A stretch of 64,000 nt of DNA, taken from positions 6,476,729-6,540,728 of the forward strand of contig OZ037770.1 in the NCBI GenBank assembly GCA_964035545.1, read 5' to 3'. Positions within the stretch are counted from its first letter, which is position 1; each line of letters begins with the position of its first letter. This document shows, piece by piece, positions 47,323 through 59,334 of the stretch. The notes under the pieces were generated by a model that was given only the letters and a program-made list of their open reading frames with translations, was not told the origin of the DNA and made no database searches. Made by a program: the position numbers and the translations under genes. Source of the DNA: Bugula neritina (lineage: Eukaryota > Bryozoa > Gymnolaemata > Cheilostomatida > Bugulidae).

Positions 47323-50300
47323 CTAGAAAATCAGTCAATAAGAAGACTTTAGCTTCAACATAAACAATTGTAACAATGATTTACTTTAAACCCAAACATT
47401 ACTAATTCTTAAGTGTGTGCCCCTTGTTTAACTTAATTTTTGAATCTCAAAAAACCCACTGCTTTGAGAACTTCAATTTTGAAAGTTCATTAGCATTTAC
47501 TTTCGGGCTAGCAACTTTTAACACATAATCTTCATAGATTCTCTACCATTAGCCTTACTATAACATTGAGCTTTTAGAACATTTTTATACGTAAATGCAA
47601 TAATGTAAAAACAATAACTACATAACTACATAAATATATGGAATTATGAGAATTGCATGTATAATTCTGACCACTTTCAACTTCAGCTATGACTTCAGAA
47701 ACAGCTTCCTGTTTGAAAATCGCTGAGTGACTAAGTCTATCAGCGATTCCAGCTCTCAAAGTTGCACTAAAAGCTGCAGGTAATTCAGTTGTATTTGAAA
47801 GTGAGTATTTAAAAGTAGACCCTTGATTTGAATTTGGCACTCTGATGTCAGCCAGACATTTGTTTGACTTTGAACAGATTGTGAGAATAAAATATCTTTG
47901 AACCTGCAAATATAACTTGGTAAAAGAACATTTTTGTCTACCATATGATTTGTACAGCCCAGTCAACATGTTTATTATGTTATTGCTTATGTAATTTAAT
48001 GATTAAATTATTTGCTTGCTCCTTGACTATAATTGAAATGTTTCCACAATGTATTCATTTTAATTTTTAGTTGTTATTTATAAATAGTGAAAAAAACCAA
48101 CAGAAAATTGCCCAAAAACGACCATTGTTTTGGTTTTAAACAGCATTCTCATGTGTATAATGACCTCAGATGTGTGATAAATCTTTAATCACAATAAATA
48201 TTTTAATTTGAAAGAAATATTATTATTAAACATAATATAATATGACATTATTTAGTAAACCACTTACGCTGTTAGGTTTGACACTCCAATAAAAGCTAGT
48301 TGTTGACGGATCTATTATGTACTTTGCTTTGATGGGTTGTGCTGGTGCTAAAAACAGCATAATATTTTTAAAAACTATTTTTATAGGCCGGTGCACTCAA
48401 ACACACACACGCACACAGAGGCATATGCGCATGATGAATACAGTCATCATTGCAATTATGAGCCAAGCAAAGTTAATGTTTTTGTGTTAGTAATTCAAAT
48501 TTTGCCTCGTATTTGTGAGGTGATGTAAGCTAAGATAATGGCATTTTTATGCAGGAACCTTGAAAAAAACATGCAATTTCAGTTGTTTAGTGTGTGTAGT
48601 TTTAAGTCAATATAATCACTTGAAAAAGAAAAATGGTATATCCAAGTAAAATAACTACTAATTTTGTTTAAAAGTGCAATATAATTTGATTTTTTAAGCA
48701 AAACTTTCAACTATATGTTGCTTGCCTTTAAAAATTTCCTTGAAATCATTGTAGGTGCATATATAATATATTATTTCAATGGTCATGACCATTTTTTTTT
48801 AGTTTAGACAAAACAGCAACTAGTTTACTTTTTAGCCCAACACCAATACAAAAAACGCAGTGAAAATGCTTATAAGTGTTTGTAAAACTCTTAGACAACG
48901 TGACAAATTAAGTAAGTCAATAAACAGTTGTTTTTCAGATACAGGAAATACAATTGTGCGCAGCAAAAGCTACTATTCTGGGAAAGACCAAATACAGGTA
49001 AATACTTAACTAAAACGTCAATAGTTGCCTCTCTATTACTAAGCACTTTTACAAACCAGGTTAGATAAAAACAGTATTACAAGTTTAGATCTTACCAGAA
49101 TGGAAAACCGAAGTAAAATTATTCAATGACAAAACTTTCATTCCTTTAAATAAAACTGACGTCCATGATTCGAAGGAGTAAATTTTTCCGTAAGTAAACA
49201 TTTTAAGTTTCCATACATTATGAGCTGCCTAAAACATTACAAAAAATTAATTCACTGCATGTTTCATAAAAAAATGAATTTGAAGAATAAATTAAATCTT
49301 TAGGTTGAACTGTCTTGGAACATTTTTTTTGCTTGATCCCTTTACAGTAATAAAATCCTAACTCAATACTGACTCTTCAAAATGCAAAAAATTCAAGAGT
49401 TTATGACCTCCAGGCGTATTAAAATGAAATGCCAATACATAGATGCTTTATGCTGTTGCTTTTCTCATTTTGATGAGCAATATTTTAAAGAAGCTATCAG
49501 AATATTTTATTTTAAATATAGCCAGATCAGAAGGTATAAAACAAAATTATTTAAGTCTATTTTGAAAATTGCTTTTTTCCCTGTTTACAGATCAATTATG
49601 TCAGTTACCTTGTAGAGAATTTCCTAAGTTATAAATAATTATATGGCCTAAAGTTTTTTATTCCTTGGCAATTACCAATCAAATTTTCAAAAAAAAACAC
49701 TGAAAAAAGTTGTCAAACTTTCAGTTTTCTCTTGAAGATCTAAGCAAATTGTCTAAAACATTGCATGATTGTCAAGTAAATAGTGACAGTTGAAGTGAGT
49801 AGAATTTGTTTATTTTTTTGTTTGTGTATTTCTGTGTTTATGTGTCTGTATATATGTTAGCGTATTTCTGTGTTTGTGTGTTTGTGCTTCTGTGCTTGTG
49901 TGTAAGTGTTGATGTGTTTTAATGTGTTTGCGCCTGTTTGATTATGCGTTGGTTTATGTATTTCTTTGTGTCTTTGTCTGTGTGGTGGTCTATGTATTTC
50001 TCTAGGTGCTTTCTTTGTGTTTTTTAGACTGTTTGTGTATTTGTAGCTGATAAACATAACTGACAACATTTAGTTGCACCTTTTCTAATAGGATTGGCTC
50101 AGAAGTATCTGTATAGCCATGGAGATGAAGTTCATCAAAATTATTTTTTTCTGGTGATGGCAGAATAGCCTCTACTTGCAGTTTTTCTTCTTTTATAGTA
50201 ATCTTGATATCTGTTGGTGGAAGAGGATCTGACAAAATAAAAATATTTTTACGTTTGCCATTTCTTTATTTTAAATTCTATCATTGAACAAGAGGTTTAA

Positions 50301-52661
50301 GAAAAACTCATGCAAGTTTTTAGTCACTATCCCTGTGAGAAACCCCTAGTGGAAAGGGTTTTTGTTAAAGCAGGCTAAGGACTTGTTTAGGTGAGGCACA
50401 GGAGCGATTAGGCTGAATGCTTTTCTTAGCACCACCAATGGCCTTTGTATGGGCTCGAACTCATGACCTCGTGTTAACTAAGCAAAGGCTCTAGCTCCTA
50501 GACCACGGCTGCCCCTTAAAGAACACACTGTTCAAGTTTCATTGAATTTTAAAGCAAAATTTACTAATATAAATAAATTGTAATTTGCAAATAAGTTCTT
50601 TTTTCCAGACATCAAAAGCTTTCAAAAAAACTATTTATGGCGTACAGAACTGAGTTCAATAAGAGGTAACTTTTGTTATGAATAAAAGTCTTTAGAAGAT
50701 AAATATGTGAAAAGATTTACTCACTCAGTATCAGATCATACACAGGGCTTGTACTCCTACTCTTAGTTTGTTCTATTGTCAATGTGTATGAAAGTTGGTA
50801 AGCTTTGCCAAACTTCACATTTGATATTTCGGTCTAAAATATGCACACAGAATAATAAATAGTTGAAGTCAGCTTACCGTTTTACAGTCTATAAACATAT
50901 GTAACCATATGTAACAAAACCCCCTCACAATTATTTTAATTTCAGCATATTTATGAACTGAGTATTATACGAAAAAACAATTTAGATAAAATGTAAATCA
51001 TTTATGCTTTTTATTGAGCTTGTTATCTACATTATCGAGTTTACAATTTCAATAGGTTTACTCCAGTAAAGCAATGCTATTAGAGCTTTGCTATTTTTTT
51101 GTGTTGCTGAGCTAATCGTGTATCTTTTTGTGTCAAAGCTCACATGTTTATTTTGATAACAGCAACTGTGTCCAGTAGAAACAAGCTTTAATAGATAGTA
51201 CAAAATACTCACCTCTGTTGGGCTGGTATGAGAAGAAACCTCGAAAGCTTTGGGGACAATATTAAGTTTGAGAGTAAGGTGTTTATTAGGGGCGAATTCT
51301 TCTCTTTTAACTTTTATTATTGGTTCATTAGCGCTAGTTCTTTCCATGCTGGCATTTATGATCAAAGGAGCTTCACCATCTACACCAAAAGTCTCAAAAT
51401 ACAATACATCAATTTGTGTATATGTCAGGCTAGCTGATATTTTATGTGGTCATGTAAAACATACCAGATTGTATGTAACAGTTTTGTTGTAGCATTTATG
51501 TAAACTTCATCCATTAGCTTTTGTTATATACAACTGCATTGAGGTCAAGAGTAGTGATGGTATATTAGGCATTTGTTTATATTGTTTACCTTTCATGGTC
51601 AAGAACGTATAGGTAGTGAACCTAATTGCTCATAACGTATATATAGGCTGCTGTCTAAAGTTATTAACTATATGTTATGAGCTTTTAAATATAACTTGGT
51701 TTGGCATTCTGGTTTAGATTATTGAAGCATTATATAGGTAAAAAGTATAGGGAGCAGCCGTGGTCTAGGGGTTAGAGCGTTGCTTTGTGAACATGAAGTT
51801 GTGGGTTCAAACCCGACAAAGGCCATTGGTGATGTTAGAAAGAGCATCCAGTCATAATTGCTCCTGTGCCTCATTTGAACAAGTCCTTAGCCCGTTCTAA
51901 TAAAAACCTTTTCCAACAGGAGTTTCTCACAGGGATAGCGACTATAAACTTGCATGAGTTTTTTTTATATAGGTAAAAAGTATGGCTTAAGCCTGAGATC
52001 CTGGCAGTCTGCTTTCACATGACATGCTACAAGGTATGAATGTTCTGAGATAGGAAATTGTATATATGATCATGTCTGGAGGACCCGAAAAGAGGTGATG
52101 GTTATATGACAGCGAAAAAATAAAACAGTTTTATGAATAATCTAGTGAAAAAAAGGAAAGATTGTGAAAAGTGGTAATTTGAAAAATTTTCTTGAAGCTC
52201 AACTAGAGCAAATAGGGAAACCGTGAAAAACATTTTTGTATTTGAAGCTTATAAAATATTTAGTTCTGAGAAATAAAGAATATACATTTCAATGCTATAT
52301 TAAGTATTTTGTGACAACTGATGCTAAATAATTTAAAAAGTTGATGTTCTAATTGTTAACAAATAACTAGTAGGTAATCAACTTACAGTTAGATGTATGT
52401 ACTCTCCTTTTTGCAGTAGAAACTGATTTAAAATTTAAATGTCAAAGTTTCTGAGAATTGTTGGTTTTTAAAAAAAAACATTATTAAAGAATAAGTTACC
52501 GATGACTACTGGTGTACTTGTTTTTCTAGATGAAAACCAGTATGAGAAAGGGCCCTCTTTTTCGTGTGTTGAAAACAACTCGCAGGTTAGAACCTCTCTT
52601 TTAAGACTGGGTGTAGCAGCGTTGTTATAGTTAATTAGGAAGCTTCGATTGAGAATTTTCT
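47235..52661 (-). CDS. Gene 1: single-pass membrane protein with three FN3-like domains (partial)
   Basis: Nine minus-strand exons: 52500-52661, 52387-52422, 51213-51379, 50725-50833, 50080-50228, 49096-49228, 48268-48347, 47672-47903, 47235-47322. All junction phases agree (1-1, 1-1, then 1-0/0-1 three times, then 1-). The layout is an LxC...FxYxF module, a short linker, three FN3-like domains and a transmembrane helix. The ectodomain faces outside; no cytoplasmic domain is seen, and reading through the last donor adds only a short tail before a stop. The 5' end with the signal peptide is missing from what I can see. Likely a cell-surface adhesion or recognition receptor; the function is inferred from architecture only. 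Confidence 0.7.
47672..47903 (-). CDS. Gene 1 FN3-like domain 3, second half plus stalk
   Basis: 232 bases, phase 0 to 1, acceptor ATTTGCAG, donor GTCAGA. Starts VQRYFILTICSKSNKCLADI and ends EVIAEVESG. FN3-like strands are followed by a linker towards the membrane. Confidence 0.6.
48268..48347 (-). CDS. Gene 1 FN3-like domain 3, first half
   Basis: 80 bases, phase 1 to 0, acceptor TTTTTAG and donor GTAAGT. Encodes PAQPIKAKYIIDPSTTSFYW, with the Pro-rich entry and the conserved Trp of the FN3 B-C region. Confidence 0.65.
48348..49095. other. Gene 1 intron
   Basis: AT-rich intron. Nothing recognised except a short CA run near 48400. Confidence 0.5.
49096..49228 (-). CDS. Gene 1 FN3-like domain 2, second half
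   Basis: 133 bases, phase 0 to 1, acceptor GTTTTAG and donor GTAAGA. Encodes AAHNVWKLKMFTYGKIYSFE and ends VFHSG. Confidence 0.65.
49793..50060. repeat. TG-rich tract (CA-rich on the gene strand)
   Basis: Irregular TTTGTGTGT-type repeats on the plus strand. On the minus strand, the sense strand of gene 1, it is a CA-rich intronic tract. It starts about 20 bases after the weak donor of the exon at 50080-50228. Confidence 0.85.
50080..50228 (-). CDS. Gene 1 FN3-like domain 2, first half
   Basis: 149 bases, phase 1 to 0, acceptor TTTTGTCAG, donor GTGCAA (weak). Encodes DPLPPTDIKITIKEEKLQVE, a typical FN3 opening (xPxPPxxixixxxxxxxxxV), and ends EPILLEK. Confidence 0.75.
50303..50516 (-). mobile_element. 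tRNA-derived SINE, copy 2 (antisense)
   Basis: Reverse complement of the SINE at 51749-51965. Contains the head GCAGCCGTGGTCTAG, a B-box-like GTTCGAGCCC (50451-50460) and the same body and tail ('tttctcacagggatag'). It has the same orientation as gene 1. Target duplication unclear. Confidence 0.8.
50725..50833 (-). CDS. Gene 1 FN3-like domain 1, second half
   Basis: 109 bases, phase 0 to 1, acceptor ATTTTAG and donor GTGAGT. Encodes TEISNVKFGKAYQLSYTLTI, the FN3 E-F strand pattern with the G-x-x-Y turn. Confidence 0.7.
51213..51379 (-). CDS. Gene 1 FN3-like domain 1, first half
   Basis: 167 bases, phase 1 to 0, acceptor GGTGTAG and donor GTGAGT. Encodes GEAPLIINASMERTSANEPI and ends SSHTSPTE. 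One N-glycosylation site (NAS). Confidence 0.7.
51749..51965 (+). mobile_element. tRNA-derived SINE, copy 1
   Basis: Pol III internal promoter: A-box TGGTCTAGGGG (51761-51771) and B-box GGTTCAAACCC (51804-51814) in a tRNA-like head, followed by a unique body and a T-rich tail. Flanked by a perfect 18-base target duplication TATATAGGTAAAAAGTAT (51731-51748 and 51966-51983). It lies in a gene 1 intron, antisense to the gene. Confidence 0.9.
52387..52422 (-). CDS. Gene 1 microexon
   Basis: 36 bases, phase 1 to 1, acceptor AAATCAG and donor GTAAGT. Encodes STAKRRVHTSN, a basic linker. It is divisible by three, so it could be skipped without changing frame. Supported only by splice sites and phase. 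Confidence 0.5.
52500..52661 (-). CDS. Gene 1 first visible exon: LxC...FxYxF module
   Basis: 162 bases, phase 1 to 1, acceptor CCTACAG and donor GTAACT. Encodes REVLTCELFSTHEKEGPFSY followed by WFSS and TPVVI. It resembles gene 2 exon 4 in the spacing of L-x-C and F-x-Y-x-F. The earlier part of the gene is not recognised to the right. Confidence 0.6.
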
Positions 52662-53639
52662 CTGTAGGAAAAGTGGATTATTTTTTTAAAACAAAGTTGT
52701 GAATGCAAATGAATTACGTGAAATACACCTGTAAATATACACTTTAAACATTACACCTTTTATCATATTTTTTTAATTTTTGAACAAATTCCCTTCAATT
52801 TGCTTCCAACTTTTGAAAAAAATCATTTTACACTCAATTTTCATAATTTGTAGGCACTTTATGTACATGTGCTATTTATAGATCCAATTATGCATTAATA
52901 TGGTGCTGCGAAAAAATTTTTTCCAGATCATCACTATACACAGCTATTCTGGTTATGAAACCAATTATTTATATGTAACGCAGCTGTTTTTTATGTAATG
53001 AACATTTTTATACTCCCAATAAATTAGGCTGGCATATCTCTTTTGTGAATAGTTTTGCATGTAAAAAGTAACCAACACTGTTTCTTAAAAGCTTCATTTC
53101 AAAAAACCCAACGGTAATAAAAATTTTAATTTTATGTTAATATACAAAATAATTCTGTTTTATGGTACAGCTAGAACAATTACAAAATTAAAGTTAATAG
53201 CTTTAATGTACTCAAACGAGTCCTAATCACAATAATATAATAAAAAAAAATTATTAGTAACGTGAGAGGATGTTAGCATTCTCTACTGATGAAGTTATTT
53301 TGTATATTGTCACGTGCTGCTATTACTAGCTCTAGTTTTGTTTTTCTTTCTATGCCAAGTCACTGTGTTGGGATAATAAATTTGAAAATTACAGGAAGAT
53401 TCTCAAGAAACAAATGACAAAGTAAAAAAAAACTTAATTTTATTTTCAGTCATCATATTACTTATTTTGAGTTGTGAATGCTCACAAAAAACCATGATTA
53501 TTTGCAAACCCAAAATAGCTAAATAATGAGGAAAACTCAAAAGGAAAGAAACAAAAAATTTTAAGTGACTTGATTGTTTACATGTATTTATTGGTATTAC
53601 AATAGTTATGGAAAAATTCCCACATGGCGAATACTATGT
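52662..53639. other. Gene 1 intron or upstream DNA
   Basis: AT-rich, no exon or repeat recognised. Confidence 0.45.
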
Positions 53640-53919
53640 AACAGTAATTAGTAGTCAGACTACAAAAACAACAATCTTCAATTGTTAATGATGGTAAACT
53701 CAGATGAAGGCTTCAGCTTACTAGGTGTAGAATTGGGTGACAGTTTTGAACTATCACAACAGGGTCTATTTGCTGTAGACATTGACAATGAAGTTACAAA
53801 TGTAGCGCACAATGTTGATACCAAAATCAAAGTTCCCAAAGCAAAGTATCCTGATGTCTTTAAACCAGGAATGCGACATTGTAAAACATTCAAATTGTAC
53901 CATGGGAATGCATATAACA

Positions 53920-54600
53920 TTTAAATTTTGCTGGCCCTTTTAGGAAAATAATGTGGCTGATCTATATTGATGCTATTTTTAGAATTTCCATATATTAGAG
54001 GCATGGAAATAGGACGGACAACTTCTCGCCAAGCAGTACAAGTATTGAAGAATATCTTTGCTATAGAAGGTTTACCTGCTATTATAGTTACAAACAAAGA
54101 CCCACATTTTTTCAGCCAATAATTTACTCATTCCTGCAACAGCTTTTACATCGACCATGTCACTTCACCTCCATACCGCCCCTCATCAAATGGTCAAGCT
54201 GAATGATTTGTCAGAACTTTTAAAAGCTCCGTAGACAAAGATCTTGAGGAAGGAGCATCTCTAAACAAGAGTATCAGATTCACATCAACGTTATACAGAA
54301 TCACTCTACATCTTGCTTTGGATTGGAAAACACCTACAAAAGTTATGTATGGCCACCAACTCAACGGTTTACAATACCTTCTCTGACCTACCGATCACCA
54401 ACACGCTAAACATGACAAGCCGCTAACAACATAGCTCATTATTGACTCACTAGTCTATGCTGGCAACCACAGTATTGATCCAAAGTGGATTCTAGGAAAT
54501 ACTATATCAAAACCAGGAGATGCTATCCACATAGTACAAACAGACAGTGGTAACTGGAAGAGGCATGCTAATCGACTTCAACTTTGCTTGCCGTCTGCTA
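53920..54600 (+). pseudogene. Gypsy C integrase, copy 2
   Basis: Integrase core with a damaged first Asp region (WLIYIDAI), RQAVQVLKNIFAIEGLPAII, a damaged second acidic segment, the YRPSSNGQAE-like segment near 54175-54210 and C-terminal text with 'V-Y-A...S-I-D-P-K-W' near 54450-54490. Broken by stops. Confidence 0.7.
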
Positions 54601-54750
54601 AACACATCAGTGGTACCCAAAACATACCAAGGTGATAATATTATTATCCATCATCCTAAACAGTGCTGTCCAGCTAGAGAGTGCAGACAGCCAAATTGGT
54701 ACAAGCCATAACTCTAAAAACTAAATTTGTGAGGAAGGAGTCCCACAGTA

Positions 54751-55020
54751 TGTATTGAACAAGCCTTGTCAATACACTGCATATAGACATAATACTATGA
54801 CATACCACATTTTATGTATTGGGTTACTACTTATTCTAATATATCTGTTTAAATTTTATTATACAACTTTTTGCCACATACCAATATACAAGCCACTTAT
54901 TCTGTTTATCTACATGTATTTTTATGTCATGCAGTTACTCGTTAGCTTTATTACAATACAGTCATATATTGTATTCTACAGACAATCTTATGTATACTTA
55001 CTGCTTACTCTTGTTTAACA
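54751..55020 (+). repeat. 3' LTR of Gypsy C copy 2
   Basis: Begins TGTATTGAAC, ends TTTAACA. Aligns with 7241-7519. Confidence 0.7.
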
Positions 55021-56971
55021 AAATAGCAAAAATACGACAAACACAAAAAATTGCAGGTCCCTTTCTTGAAGCTACAGAATGCTTGTTTGTGAGCAACATC
55101 CTTAATCTAAGGATTGTTTTGATGAAGGAGCTCAAAGAAGCAAGGAAGCCAGGAAGTGCTGAGTTCACCTAATTTCCTTCCACAAATTGCTAAGCTGATT
55201 ATAGTGAATCTAATTAAACTTTAAGCTTCCTTCACAAGTTGGAAGGACAAAGCCTTAAATGCACTGAATTGCTTTGGTGTTAGCACAAGTGCCAGGAAAA
55301 GATATCGAATAATCAGAAATTCAAAGCTGCCGTTGCAAAACCTAAATTTTTCAATGTCTAAGGTCATACAATATCAACCATCTCACGCAAAACAGTACGG
55401 GCATGACTATAATATTCTTTGGGGAATTAAACCTAAATACAAACATTTTCCAAGTGACACATCATGTCATCCACACTTTCCTATATATTTGAAACAACTT
55501 TTCAATACAGTTCTGGACTAGATAGCGACCCAAAAAGTAAATTATTAAGAGTAAACTATAGCAACTGAAAGCAAGAGTGTAGTGAGCATTTTTGCTTTGA
55601 GAGAGAAAGGAATCTGATGAAATCCGGACTTGACTTCAATACTTTCAACAAGTTACAATTGCAAAGCTTGGCAATATTTGAGTCAACATGAGCTGCATAG
55701 AGTGCACTTCTCTATAAACAACAATGTTCAACTCAGTGTAATCAACACAGATTTTAACTTTTCAATGGGCCTTGGAAAATCTGACCATGGGAGCACATCA
55801 ACCATGTTACTTAACTCTTGCCTAACACTAGATAAAAAGGGATAGAAGATTGATAGCGAGGCTTTAATAGCAGATGGTTCACACTTAGAGCACAACTCTC
55901 TACTTGCGATATATAATTCACTTCATCTAGATCACTAAATGTGTTGAAAATTATTTATAGAATACAAAGATGTCAGCAACTCTAGTCGCATAATCTGCAT
56001 TGCACATACATAAAATTAACTGTAGCTTAAGACAGGATATTTACGACAAGGATAGCTTTTGTTTGGTTTACAACATATATATAGTTTTAGTGTTATTAAC
56101 ATTGTTGACAGAAAGTTTAGCATTAAACCATCCTACCACTGATATTTCAGTGAGACCTGCTTTTGTCAATTTACTCAAACTGCCTAGCCATATTTGTAGC
56201 AACTTCTTCAGGTAAGTCTTTGATTTTAATTATCCGCATCTAATGACTACAGCTTGTATCTGTGATTCTCACCTCAATTCTATCTCATAGTTTCACAAAT
56301 ATTTTTGAGAAATTACATCGATCTGCTATGTCATTTAGTGACTGAACAAGCTTTTAGGTCAGGTCTGGTTGATCACCAACCTGCTACTGGTAACCATGTA
56401 ATTCAGCACTACCTGTTGCATGGGTCAAGCCGTCGGCGACTAAACCGACAACTCCTCTTTTAGAGGGACCTAGAGGAACTAAAAACAATATCTAGCAGGA
56501 AGCATCTTGTTAAAGCATGACATTGCATAAATCTAAAAGATGTAATGGCTTTTTCATGTTAGCTTCAGCGCTTATTTTGTTTATTTATATACAGCTATAT
56601 CAGCTTTTCTGTGCAAGTTAATATACAAGGTGGTAACACTTCTATTGTTTTCATTGTAAATTATTTTATGATCAATACACCTGTTTGAAACACAACACAT
56701 CTTGCGCCCAAGGAATCTCGACAGCAATACCATCAGCTGGTAAAGCAGATGAGTCTCCTACAGATCAACGTCTGTCCATTGCAACTCATTATATCCCTAA
56801 TTGTCGAGATTTCCTTGCCATTGGATCAGGGTATGACAAGCCAGCCAGTGGCTCTTTGTCGTGCATCATGAAAGCCACTTTAATCCACGTACAGCATTCT
56901 GCCTGCAGACACTTACAAAGCCCTATGGCGATTAGAAGGTGGCGACGGGGACAGGGTAGTGAAGCCTGGAA
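55021..56971. other. No gene recognised
   Basis: Open frames at 55333, 55630 and 56685 show no known domain. The second copy of the 85-bp repeat is at 56265-56345. Text near 56660-56700 ('gatcaatacacctgtttg', then 'acaacaca') looks like the end of an LTR, but no partner was found. Likely old element debris. Confidence 0.4.
56265..56345. repeat. 85-bp dispersed repeat, copy 2
   Basis: Matches 9213-9300 in the same orientation. Confidence 0.6.
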
Positions 56972-57702
56972 CACAGAATAGTTAAGGGCATCCTCACTAA
57001 GAATATCATAAATTTCTCTCAAAGTGTATGTTTAGGTTCTTGAATAATATTGCTCTGCGGGTGGCATGCTTGTTGCCTACTTGCAACTGTTTAACCTAAG
57101 AATAAACTACAACCGATAAGCAGTAACCTTCATTAGGGCTGTGTTATTTATCAACATTCCATTATGGGTGCTACATAAAAAAAATACAAAGCAAGCTATT
57201 CATTATAGCCTGCCAGCTAGCCAGTCTGTAATTACTATGTACGCGCCATTATCTTCTCATCTCTACATGCTCATTGAAGCGTGAAGTGTTGAACGCTGCT
57301 AATTACCCATGCTAATCACGTATTTGTGGGCAATCTATAAGAGTTATAGGAAAAAGAAAAAAAGGCACCCTGCAGAAATATCTCAGAATTCCAGCAGTGC
57401 AATTTTTATTCAGATATCATGCTTTGCTGCTGAGATATTCCACTGGTACTGAAAAGTCAGCTTTTCAGGCAAAATTGGCCAAAATTTGGCAGTTTTTTGG
57501 CTATAACTTTGCAAAAGAAATGACAATTGAAATTTTCAAAAGTTACCCTGGAGAAAAAAAAATATCTACAGCATAGTTTTTAAATTTTGATTCTAGCACA
57601 ATTAGGTGAGATTTTATTTTACTAGTTCTGAATTCTTATATGATTACAATGCAAACCTCAGCAAGGCAGTTGCAGCTAAAGGTTGCCTTTAACTATCCTG
57701 TG
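56972..57702. mobile_element. TIR element copy 4 (CACAGGATAG family)
   Basis: 731 bases; left end CACAGAATAGTTAAGGGCA, right end TGCCTTTAACTATCCTGTG. AA on both sides. The internal frame seen in copies 1 and 3 is broken here. Confidence 0.85.
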
Positions 57703-57981
57703 AAGTCCTCAGCTCCCAACTAGCACGTAGGTGGTGAACGTTTATCGGTCGCTCATCTCTTGGATTGGACAGGAGAGATGGTCGGTAGTGGCTTTCACGA
57801 CTGAGCAACCCTTTTTAGAGACTGCACTGCTCATCTCAACCCGAGGAAGGGACTAGAAAATGTGTCCCAAACATGGTCTGTTTAACCTCAACCTGGCTGG
57901 AATACCGCATCCAGATTGTTCAACTTCATGCGGTAGAAAGCAATATATGACATTTTGGCAACATGAAACGCTCTAACACTT

Positions 57982-58581
57982 GTGGACAATAAGAGCGGTG
58001 ACAGACCTGAGAGTTGTACTGCATTTGTGGCGCGTGAACTCAGAAGACTGAATATTAATATTGCTGCACTTCGAGAGACTAGACTCGCAGATGAGGGTCA
58101 GTTAACTGAGGTGGGTGGCGGCTATACATTCTATTGGAAACGAAAGAAGGCAGATGACCACAGGCTGCATGGAGTGCGTTTTGCTGTCAATAATAAACTG
58201 GTAAAGCACATGGATCATCTTCCTGTTGGAATCTCGGATCGACTAATGACACTGCATATAAAAATTAGAAATAACAGGAAAGCTACCCTGGTCAGCGCAT
58301 ATGCTTCAATGCTTTTGGCTGACCAGGCTGACAAGGAGCTAATCTATTTAGCTCTTGATTACGCAGTGTCACAGATCCCGATTGCTGACAAGGTTGTTAT
58401 ACTGGAAGACTTCAATGCAAGAGTTGGTACTGACAGTGAGACTTGGAAATGGGTTATCAGCAAATACGGTAATGGTGATGTGAATGCAAATGGTCTGATG
58501 CTTCTCAGCAAATGTGCAGAACTTAGACTTGTAATCACCAACATCATGTTCAGACAGAATAATAGGCGTAAAACTCCCTAG
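57982..58581 (+). pseudogene. LINE endonuclease domain
   Basis: Shows LNINIAALRETRLADEGQL (catalytic Glu), SDRLMTLHIKI, VVILEDFNARVGTDSETWK (DFNARVG with Glu before it instead of the usual Gly) and a C-terminal HLIDY...SCWTDHRLV box reached after a stop at 58579 and a frameshift. It would nick target DNA to prime reverse transcription. Confidence 0.8.
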
Positions 58582-58805
58582 AGACACCCATGTTATGGTC
58601 ACTGGCACCTAATTGACTACATAATCACCAGATGCAGAGACTTGGCTGATGGGAAGATTATGGAAGCTATCGATTCATCAGACAGCTGCTGGACAGACCA
58701 CAGACTTGTGAAAGCATTGTTGAGCTTCTTGATTTACTCACATACTGCTAAATAAAACACACACCATGACCACAGTTTAATATCAGACGCCTGCAACAAC
58801 CGGCA

Positions 58806-59315
58806 GTGAGACAAAACCTTGAGACCAAGATTACCAAAAAACTGAGTGACCTACCCGAGGACCCAAATGTTGACACTAAATGGACCTGCCTGAAGAGCTG
58901 TATCACTGAGACTTGTAAAGCTGTGCTAGGTAACTCAAAGAGACTCCACCCGGACTGGTTCGATGAAAATGATTATGTAATTGAGCAACTACTGGCTTGG
59001 AAGCGAGTAAAATTTTCAACATGGCAAGTTGACTTCAGGAATAAAGATAAAAAGGAGGCATATCATGCATTGAAAACAGATGTGCAAAAACGTATCCGAA
59101 AGATGCAAAATGACTGGTGGACTAAAAAAGCAATAGAACTGCAGAACTTAGCTGATCAAAACAAAACCAGAGAGTTTTTTGCAGAAACCAGGAAGCTGTA
59201 TAGACCAACGTCTCAAGGATCAGCTTCTGTCAAGGACAAGGACGGTGTACTTTACAAGGATAAGGATGATATTAGGCAATGTTGGAATGAACGTTTTTTG
59301 TGCCTCTTGAACTAG
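58806..59315 (+). pseudogene. LINE region between endonuclease and RT
   Basis: 169 open codons, charged and helical (KEAYHALKTDVQKRIRKMQN, DWWTKKAIELQNLADQNKTR). They end in the segment that comes just before RT in RTE-type LINEs (DKDDIRQCWNERFLCLLN). The frame stops where RT should begin. Confidence 0.75.
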
Positions 59316-59334
59316 ACTTTTACGGTTCACGACA

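Larger units (their letters stand above)
53640..55020 (+). mobile_element. Ty3/Gypsy family C, copy 2 (PR-side, IN, 3' LTR; no RT)
   Basis: Matches copy 1 from 8690 onward. It begins with text ahead of RT (KVPKAKYPDVFKPGMRHCKT), jumps straight into the integrase core, continues past the point where copy 1 ends (HQ-type tail text to about 54650), and finishes with a purine-rich GAGGAAGGAG (54731-54740) and the 3' LTR. The 5' part with LTR and gag is missing. Stops are present throughout. Confidence 0.75.

Noticed and set aside
51749-51830. Candidate tRNA gene
   Set aside because: A and B boxes are present, but the body, tail and 18-bp duplication show a tRNA-derived SINE, and a cloverleaf is not evident.
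55333-55845. Two short plus-strand frames after Gypsy C copy 2
   Set aside because: No recognisable protein family and several stops between them.
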